Of a DNA stretch of 64,000 nucleotides, positions 57,824 to 64,000 are shown piece by piece. A model generated the notes under the pieces. It was not told where the DNA came from, searched no databases, and worked only from the letters and a program-made list of their open reading frames with translations. The position numbers and the translations under genes were made by a program. This DNA is from Ilyonectria destructans (Eukaryota; Ascomycota; Sordariomycetes; Hypocreales; Nectriaceae). Location of the stretch: assembly GCA_020740775.1 (NCBI GenBank), contig JAHEWK010000011.1, forward strand, positions 1,550,001 to 1,614,000. The letters run 5' to 3'. Positions within the stretch are counted from its first letter, which is position 1; each line of letters starts with the position of its first letter.

Positions 57824-58298
57824 TTAGATTTTTCCCCTGCTGTTAGCGTTGCTTGAGTTGGAGGTTGATCTCGAACTGGAACTCGAGCCGGACGGACCCT
57901 GCTTGTTGGAGATGACCGTGGGTTCCTCCCTGGTCTCTGCCATCAACCCTCCATGAGCCGCAGGAGACCCTTGTATGTGCTCATCAATACCCCCGCCAGA
58001 TGCCTGTGCGATCGGATTCGCCTCGGTAAGAACTTCGGGCGGCTCAAAAACGATAGGAGGCCCGCTCCCGGTGTTCGGATCGGCTATCATGGGAGGGGTT
58101 GACCCTTGGGCAAATTGGACATTTCGGGGGCTGTGGTGTCCCGATACTCTAATCTCAAAGGTTAGCCTAAAATTCAGGCACGGCAAGGTAATGTCTCTCA
58201 TACGGTGATGGGGATTCGTTGTGAGGCCGAGGCCCCATGTCCTGGAAGCCGTTCTCATGCTGCCCCAGGACTCGGGGAGTAGACTTGCAGCAGCCCAT
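57824..58298 (-). CDS. Small acylation-motif protein A (MGCCKS)
   Basis: A 139-aa protein in two exons (58298-58204 and 58148-57824). The 55-nt intron is phase 2 with GTATGA donor, CTAAC branch and TTAG acceptor. It begins MGCCKSTPRVLGQHENGFQD: Gly2 and Ser6 fit an N-myristoylation site and Cys3-Cys4 fit adjacent palmitoylation. The rest is hydrophilic and disordered: a middle part (QFAQGSTPPMIADPNTGSGP) and a Ser/Asn-rich end (SGSSSSSRSTSNSSNANSRG). No domain is recognised. Shares MGCC-x-STP with the next gene and is the first of a run of such genes. Membrane attachment is inferred from the N-terminus. Confidence 0.65.
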
Positions 58299-58746
58299 GT
58301 TGGCGAGAATAAGCAGGGGTTGTTTTAATGAAGAAGAAAGAGAGTGAGCGTTGGTATTTAGGTAATTTATGGACTCTCGAGTGATGGGATTGAATGTTGT
58401 GCTGCGGAAAGTACCATGACTTGGACAGGACACTATTGTGATTCACGAGATCGGCATATCGGTCACTGGTTGGACGCCATGTTGCCAACAAGAACTGTTT
58501 GACCAACTAGACACAAGTTTTCAGACCTGTGATGCGGAAACCAATTCTGAGTCACCAGATGATTGGCTTTGTTAGATGCTAGCAAACATGATAGCATACA
58601 TCGTCAGTCGGTATCATGTTAAGCAGCAAACACGAATGACATTCATAACTCGTGTGTCATTCAATCATTTAACTAGAGTGAACCACTGTAACTTAGCTTA
58701 GCATAGCTTAAAATGGCCACGCCTATGCGTGAATCGTTCTTCTCAA
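58299..58746. other. Spacer between genes A and B
   Basis: About 450 nt. It holds the gene A upstream region and gene B 3' flank, with an AGCTTAGCATAGCTTA direct repeat near 58695-58710. No gene. Confidence 0.4.
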
Positions 58747-59053
58747 TCATCCCATCCATATCCCGCCGTACCGCTCCTGAACAATAGCTTGCTCATCACG
58801 CCTTAGTCTACTTGCCGGCAAATGAGCAAGGGGAATACTTCTATCTCGGTAGTCACCGCTACCGGTAGATTGGTGAGAAACGCGGCGAGGCCTATTGTAA
58901 TTTCAGAAGGAGAACTTAAAGAACTATGACAAAAGGCCGAGGCCTGGTTTCGCCAAAAACGTACCTTTGGCTCCCTCGCTTTTTCGCTTTTCGGGGACGC
59001 GTATTCCTACTATCCCCGGACCCACGTTCCGGCGTCGACTCACAGCAGCCCAT
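58747..59053 (-). CDS. Small acylation-motif protein B (MGCCES)
   Basis: A 77-aa protein in two exons (59053-58965 and 58891-58747) joined by a 73-nt phase-2 intron (GTACGT donor, ACAATAG acceptor). It begins MGCCESTPERGSGDSRNTRP: Gly2 and Ser6 for myristoylation, Cys3-Cys4 for palmitoylation. A basic stretch KAKKRGSQRPRR follows, and the second exon ends DEQAIVQERYGGIWMG. Without splicing the frame would end after 44 residues, so the intron decides the product. A TATATA element lies about 100 nt upstream. No family is recognised. Confidence 0.6.
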
Positions 59054-59149
59054 GATGGTAGATATATTAAGCGTGAGGTTCGGCGCGGAGTTTAGTGCTG
59101 ACGGCTTATAGTAGGCTGCCACGAGGCTAGGTACCAGAAGCCGTTGTGA

Positions 59150-59157
59150 GTATATAG
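59150..59157 (-). promoter_or_regulatory. TATA box of gene B
   Basis: CTATATAC on the minus strand, about 100 nt upstream of the gene B start codon. Confidence 0.45.
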
Positions 59158-59343
59158 AATTGGAGACCTCCAGGAACAGGAGCACCCTCTTGTATTAAAT
59201 ACAGAAATGCACTTTCCAATTCAGCGCTGTCACGGCGGTTTGTCATTCAAAATATGACTCTACCATGAAGTGCAACAAGAGGCATTCGGGTTTGTCGAGG
59301 TCATCGACGGCAACCCAAAGCTGCTACTGCCTTCAAATGGGAC

Positions 59344-60234
59344 TTATCCAGAGTAAACAGTCTCGCCCTCAGCGCATTCAGTTCCTTCACGGACGCATCT
59401 CTCTACGGCCGCCCCAGCATCCTCATCACCATCCAGCACATCCAACCACCGACTCTTCACATGCTCCGCCTCGAGAAGAAGCGCCGTCACCTTGGCCGTT
59501 GTTGCTCGGCTCGTCATGCCTCGTGCCTTTTCTGTTTGGCCCATGATCACACCTCCGGCGTCTTTATCCGTCAAACCCCCAGGCCGGACTGACACGGCAG
59601 TGAAGTTGTCGCGCTTCTTCGCTTCTGTAATAAGCGCCTCGTCCGCAGCCACCTTGGCCTCGTAGTAGCGTGCCAAAAAGGTCGAGTTGATTTTGTTCCA
59701 GCCTGCCCAGTCCTCGTCGGTCCACCATGGAGCGTTGGCCCGGCGGGCGCCGAGGTAGCTCACGATGAGGAAGTGAGTGACGGTGGGTGTCGCAACGGCA
59801 GCCTGGATGAAATACACTGCCGCATCGCGGTCAATACGGAAGACCTAGCCTATCATTAGCTGAGATCGGCCGAAAATGTGACACTGTCATGTACTCTGTC
59901 CTGATCACCTGTCGCTCCGGCACCTATATTCTGCTTAGTAGCGGTTCCCCAGTGACACGTCAACCGTCTTACCAGCACTCCAAACCACCGAATCGGGGTT
60001 GACTTCATGGATTATTGCGGCGGCCTTCTCTTGACTGTCGACTTTCTCCAGATCTCGGACCAAGACGTTCAGCTTTCCGGGCAGTTCCGAGCCAAACGCC
60101 TCTAGTTCCTTGACCTGTTCTTCTGTCCGGATAACGCTCGTCACTGACCACGACTTCTTGAGCAGAATCTCGGTGAGAGCCCGGCTGATCCTGCCGTTAC
60201 CGCCTAACACTAGAACATGGCGTGGAGAATTCAT
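59344..60234 (-). CDS. NmrA-like NAD(P)-binding protein
   Basis: A 263-aa protein in three exons (60234-59973, 59923-59895 and 59844-59344). Exon 2 is only 29 nt and both introns are 49-50 nt. It starts MNSPRHVLVLGGNGRISRAL, a Rossmann motif (GGNGRIS in place of GxxGxxG) typical of atypical short-chain dehydrogenases of the NmrA/HSCARG group. Conserved features continue with VVWSAGAG, the strand VTHFLIVSYLGARR with a Ser-Tyr in place of a classical YxxxK, and YYEAKVAADEAL, FTAVSVRPGGLTD. Such proteins sense NAD(P)(H) or act as reductases. It sits among the small acylation-motif genes on the same strand; a functional link is unproven. Confidence 0.85.
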
Positions 60235-60718
60235 TGTTTCGGTAATTGGAAGAACGTGAATGCACTTGGTTGTACTGTGTTGGAGGGTTGGTGATGTGTC
60301 GGCTGGGCTGCAGCACCGTGACGCGGGGTATTAGTGGGCGGCATTTCGCTCATACGCCCAGGCCTCTGTCGTAACTTGGCCCAATATTCCGTCACCCATG
60401 AACATGAATATGGAGTGAAGGAGGCCAACACATGAAATGCAAATTTTATCTTGCGATTGTTCTATACCCTCTAGTCCAGTGCTCTACTGCTAGAGACGTC
60501 TATTCACTTCTAAGTCTAGGCCCATGTCTGTGATGGCCAATGATCCCGTCTTCTGAGCTGCCGATTTGCCTTTGACAGCCACTTCCAACAAAGAGTAGTC
60601 ACCATCCATTTCAGTTTAAATCCAACAAACCAATCGCTTTACGGAAATGTGTTGACTGCCGGTTGCTTCATTTTCTCCTGGTTGGCAGTTTCTTGCTCCC
60701 CATTCAGTGGCCATGTTC
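60235..60718. other. Spacer
   Basis: NmrA-like gene upstream region and the 3' flank of frame C. No gene recognised. Confidence 0.4.
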
Positions 60719-60925
60719 CTAGATGTCGAAGGCTAGGCGATTCCTCCCTTTCTTCTTCTTCTTGTTGTTGTTTGTGTTTTTCTTCTTCTTCTTTTTATAA
60801 TTTCCATCTAGATCCCTAAGGACTTTTTTCAGCGGTAGGCTTCCGGAGGCACTTCGCGTCACTCGAACTTGACCGCTCTTGGGTCGCCGATTGACGGTTA
60901 CTTCTCTGCTTGGCATGTAGCCCAT
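60719..60925 (-). CDS. Small frame C (MGYMPS, polylysine tail)
   Basis: A 68-codon frame beginning MGYMPSREVTVNRRPKSGQV. Gly2 and Ser6 again fit an N-myristoylation site but there is no Cys at position 3. The C-terminal third is a Lys/Asn run (KKKKKK, NTNNN, KKKKK), encoded by an expanded AAG/AAC microsatellite. Myristate plus a polybasic tract is a known alternative membrane-anchoring pattern. No intron was found, in contrast to the neighbours. Being short and repeat-bearing it may be a decayed family member or chance. Confidence 0.35.
   Translation of the reverse strand: MGYMPSREVTVNRRPKSGQVRVTRSASGSLPLKKVLRDLDGNYKKKKKKNTNNNKKKKKGRNRLAFDI
60751..60802 (-). repeat. AAG/AAC microsatellite in frame C
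   Basis: Tandem AAG triplets interrupted by AAC, in frame with the short MGYMPS frame. Copy number is likely variable. Confidence 0.8.
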
Positions 60926-61394
60926 GGCAGGTGACTTGAATAATAGAAAGAGTTTGCTGAGAGTGGAAGTGATGTGATAAGTGTGTCTAGGTTGACGTTA
61001 TTGGTTGTACCCCGGTCTTTTGCAGAACATTGCTGTTCTTTGAATCGTGATTCACATATTGAGCAACAAGTAAATCACGGTTGGTATGTTCTCGAGCGAC
61101 CTAAAATTCCGCCTGAGGCTTGGTATACCTGCTCACAAAAGGAAAGAGAACATTGGATTCACTATTCTACTATTCATTTCAGACGACTCTTTCTGTCTAA
61201 ACCTAGGGTTTAGCAGCTCCTCTCCGAGCTAATGACTGAATGGTTAAGAATACCAATTTATTCCGCCCATCGACCATATCCATGGTGGTTCCACCGCTTT
61301 TGGGAGGTGTGCGGCCGTGTGTCAATACCAGGCCGGCATAGGTGCCTCCAAGTTTGGGGGATCAGCCCTAAGGATGTCATAACCTCCCTATATT
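60926..61394. other. Spacer
   Basis: About 470 nt between frame C and gene D. No gene recognised. Confidence 0.4.
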
Positions 61395-61806
61395 TTAAAA
61401 GGGACGAATAACTTGCTTCATGTTGCTATTGCCGCTTGGTCTGGTTACAATGCTATTGATGGTTAGAGGTTTCATCGTAGGATATTCACTGTGGGTGGGC
61501 TTACATAGTTGGCACCGGAACCCCACCAACTCTCGGATAAGGGCCTGAACGTAGTGACTCATTGATTTTCGAAGCCATCTTGCGGCGAATAGAAGGTCTA
61601 GAGTCCTCGAATGGGTGGAAATCCGCGGCGAAGCCATGGGCATGAGGTGCCGGCAGTGACGACCTTTGTGCCCCTCCTCTCATCATGATGTCTTTTCGCT
61701 GCCGGCGGGACAGAGTACCGAGAGGGTGGATTTCGTGATATATAGAATCGCGGTCATAATCAGAATCGAAATCGGAGCGCTTGGGCATGGAATGCATACA
61801 ACCCAT
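61395..61806 (-). CDS. Small acylation-motif protein D (MGCMHS)
   Basis: A 119-aa protein in two exons (61806-61505 and 61452-61395) with a 52-nt phase-2 intron (GTAAGC donor, CTCTAACC branch, AATAG acceptor). Without splicing it would stop immediately after PVPTM; spliced it ends TIIVTRPSGNSNMKQVIRPF. The N-terminus MGCMHSMPKRSDFDSDYDRD has Gly2, Cys3 and Ser6, so myristoylation plus a single palmitoylation is plausible. The body is mixed charge with Arg-rich segments (LSRRQRKDIMMRGG, SIRRKMASKINES). No known domain. A TATA-like CATATATG lies about 170 nt upstream. Confidence 0.65.
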
Positions 61807-62468
61807 GGTGATCGCAGGTTTTGCTGGGTCCAGGGGATATGGATGAATGATGCGCTGTGGAGGCACTTCAGTCGATTCAGCCGATACCACGGACTGAATA
61901 ATGAAACCAGGGTTTAGGAGACGTTTACTACAAAGTAGCAGTTGGGATAATGAGGAATTATGCTGAGCTTTCAGAGCTCATATATGCGAGCTTAAGGGTA
62001 AAAGTCAATTTTTTTTCAGACGGAAAACAGTACATGAACATCTGAACAAAGAGCCACAATGGATCCAAGCACACTCGTTCAAGAATTTCTCCCTGATTCT
62101 CTATTGTTCAGCTTTCACAGTAGTTGCAGTAGCTTGCATGTTTATTTGGACGTGACTCTTTGATAAAAAGAATTGTTTATGACACATGTGCGGCAGTCAA
62201 CAGAACCTCAACTTCAAAGACGATGTACTTGGAAACAATCGCTAGCAGCTCAAATGCACAAAGAAAGCCACGGTATAGTTCCCAAAACCAGGCAGAATAA
62301 ATCCATATTTGACTGCTTCTGTGTGCTCGTGATCCCATTACGCCTATTCCCGAGTCCGAAATCATGGACTAAGATACAACCCTGTATAATCTCCCAAAAC
62401 ATACATACGGATGATGAAAAATTTCAATAGCCTGCCTTGCGCTGATCGGTTCACACTAAGCATTAGCC
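61807..62468. promoter_or_regulatory. Upstream region of gene D
   Basis: Contains CATATATG at 61979-61986, a TATA-like element about 170 nt before gene D, then the 3' flank of the hemerythrin-like gene. No other gene. Confidence 0.4.
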
Positions 62469-63499
62469 TCAAACATTCCGCAACGCATATAACTCTTGTG
62501 GCTGTCCTTGAGCATCACAGCTAGAAAACTTCCACCAAGCGCCGTACCACGACCCAGCAATGTTTGTCATGCCCCATTTCACGGGGGCAGGCATGGGCGG
62601 CCAGTTGGCCCAGAGGCCGTCCTCAGCAGTGTGATCGAGATTCAGCAGGAAAAAGGGTACGACGTCAAGCATACCGGCCTTGGTGACCGTCTTCTTGCCC
62701 CAGATCTTGAAAGTCTCGGAAGCGACAGCTGCCTCGGGGGTATCAACTTTAGGCGCCTTGGGGTGGTCGGCGAATGCGGCGATGGTGGCAATCTCGCTGT
62801 GGAAGTGGTTCTCAAAGTTGTCCTTGAAGGAGTCCATGATGCTGATGAGCTTCACGGAGTCGAGAGAAGTAGGCGAGTCGAGGGTATCGAGGTAGGTGTT
62901 GAATTCAGCAAGGCCAGTGAGGAAGGATTCTGTAAAAATGACATGATGTTAGTTGTCACGCTTGTAAAAGAACGTATGGGAATAATAGCGTACCGTGCTC
63001 CTCGTGAGTTCCGGTCCAGACAGGATCATCACCCAGCAGGTCCTGGACCTTGGGGAACAAATTATCCTCCTCATCATCGTGGTGCGACTTGACGAAGCGG
63101 AACCATGTCTGCGAGTATCCAATAAAGGCGGCCTTGTCGGCGTCTTGAATGTGCGGGGCCTGGAGGTAGATGGTGTTGAAGCCACGGATGATGGCGTTGT
63201 GCAGAAGGCACATGTGGGTTGCACCGGTCGTGAAGAGATCGGTCTGTGAAATAGGGCCATCTTGATTAGTCCACATTCGGTACATATATTTGTATCTCCA
63301 TTGCAAAAGATAGAATCGTGGCATCATGAGAACTCACCTTCTTGGTCTGGTACTGGGGCGTGATGACAAGCTTCATGGGCCCATCGGCCCACTGCTTGGT
63401 TGGGGCTGTCGACGTCATGACGTACGGCGAACGGTTCAAGAACAAAGCTGCGATGATGGCTTGTATGGCAAAGAAAATCACGATGCGTATGCGAGACAT
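62469..63499 (-). CDS. Hemerythrin-like (HHE) membrane-anchored protein
   Basis: A 290-aa protein in three exons (63499-63338, 63243-62994 and 62929-62469; introns of 94 and 64 nt). It starts with an uncleaved-looking hydrophobic segment (RIRIVIFFAIQAIIAALFLN). A hemerythrin-type four-helix part follows, with candidate metal ligands in HMCLLHNAIIRGFN, KSHHDDEEDNLFPK, GTHEEHESF and ENHFHSEIATIAAF. The C-terminal part is Trp-rich (MTNIAGSWYGAWWKFSSCDA). HHE proteins bind oxygen, iron or nitric oxide; the fungal function is not known. A GATATATC element at 63554-63561 could serve as TATA box. Confidence 0.85.
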
Positions 63500-64000
63500 G
63501 GCAACAACGGAAGAAGAGGAAAAGAAAAGAAGGAAAGCGAATGAGGCGGACCAGATATATCGGCAGAGAGGGGCAGACACCAACAGCCACTGTAACAACA
63601 GGCGGTGGTTCGATTCGCAGCTGCCCGGAGCTCGTCATGTAACTCTCCAGTCTCACACAGGCTTAGCTTGGCTTCAAGCTGGGCCCTTCACACGCGTGGA
63701 GCTGGTGTGGGACGAGGGACCAGGGTCTCTCAGGGTCTCTGGCTGATTAAAAGCGGCTCGGTGATTGGCACGCACAGTCCAGAGCATGCAAGAACCCGGA
63801 CTCTGGCGGACTTTGCAGGCCAAAAGGCTCCGAGAAGACCCAGAAGACGGACGCTAATTGACCCGCCATCCGAGGGTGTTCGGGAGCTCGTGGGGCCGTT
63901 GCATGGCATCATACCAATTAGCTACTGGGTTCCAATGTACCGCAAGGATGTAGACACATGTTATATAAGTGAATCGTTTTCAATACCGGCTCTTTTTTAC
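63500..64000. promoter_or_regulatory. Upstream region of HHE gene and right edge
   Basis: The HHE promoter (with GATATATC at 63554-63561) followed by about 400 nt with no coding signal up to the window end. Confidence 0.4.

Noticed and set aside
59265..59546. A plus-strand frame containing MGLIQSKQ
   Set aside because: Antisense to the third exon of the NmrA-like gene. The acylation-like start looks coincidental.
1..64000. tRNA, rRNA, CRISPR or intact transposon
   Set aside because: No convincing B-box-bearing tRNA, ribosomal motif, regularly spaced repeat array, terminal repeat or transposase/reverse-transcriptase motif was found by eye.

Overview
The window is chromosomal DNA of a filamentous ascomycete, most likely a Sordariomycete (Pezizomycotina). 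The evidence is short (47-130 nt) introns with GTRNGY donors and CTNAC branch points, several introns per gene, C-ending codon bias in highly expressed genes, and typical families: Zn2Cys6 regulators, a cutinase, a DAL5-type MFS carrier, Ctr copper transporter and ENTH epsin. It mixes conserved housekeeping genes with accessory, relic-bearing DNA. All exon structures were read by eye from splice signals and frame continuity; no transcript data were available.

Layout. 0-1.3 kb: gene-poor, with a decayed ankyrin-like relic. 1.3-9.6 kb: a regulator with an internal zinc cluster (-), a small acidic protein (+), an HD-phosphohydrolase/NMP-kinase fusion (-), a class II aldolase-like mitochondrial protein (-) and a four-helix membrane protein (-). 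9.6-11.9 kb: no supported gene. 11.9-21.5 kb: a secreted Ala/Ser/Thr-rich protein, a DUF1275 membrane protein, an MFS transporter and an amidase (all +). 21.5-26.5 kb: about 5 kb without a supported gene, ending in the CT-rich leader of a CAMK/Rck2-type kinase (26.5-28.7 kb, +). 29.6-36.9 kb: a large uncharacterised protein broken near its 3' end (-), a small Cys/His protein with an in-frame stop or unusual splice (-), a cutinase (+) and a nucleotidyltransferase-like protein with a repeat tail (-). 37.5-49.4 kb is the housekeeping core: Rpn11 (-) divergent from an Rpd3-type histone deacetylase (+), a chitinase relic, RNA polymerase III subunit RPC34 (+), cyclophilin A (-) and an Ent3-type epsin (+). 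51.2-56.1 kb: a MARVEL-like membrane protein (+), an acr-2-like Zn2Cys6 regulator (-) and a Ctr copper transporter (-).

57.8-61.8 kb, all on the minus strand, is the most unusual part: three small two-exon genes whose products begin MGCCKS, MGCCES and MGCMHS, each with a single phase-2 intron, a fourth short frame beginning MGYMPS with a polylysine tail, and an NmrA-like NAD(P)-binding protein among them. The N-termini look like N-myristoylation sites, three of them with adjacent palmitoylatable cysteines. This is a candidate cluster of membrane-tethered small proteins of unknown role. The window ends with a membrane-anchored hemerythrin-like (HHE) protein (62.5-63.5 kb, -).

The proteasome, deacetylase, Pol III, cyclophilin and epsin genes are independent housekeeping genes with no shared pathway. 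No tRNA, rRNA, CRISPR or intact transposon was recognised.
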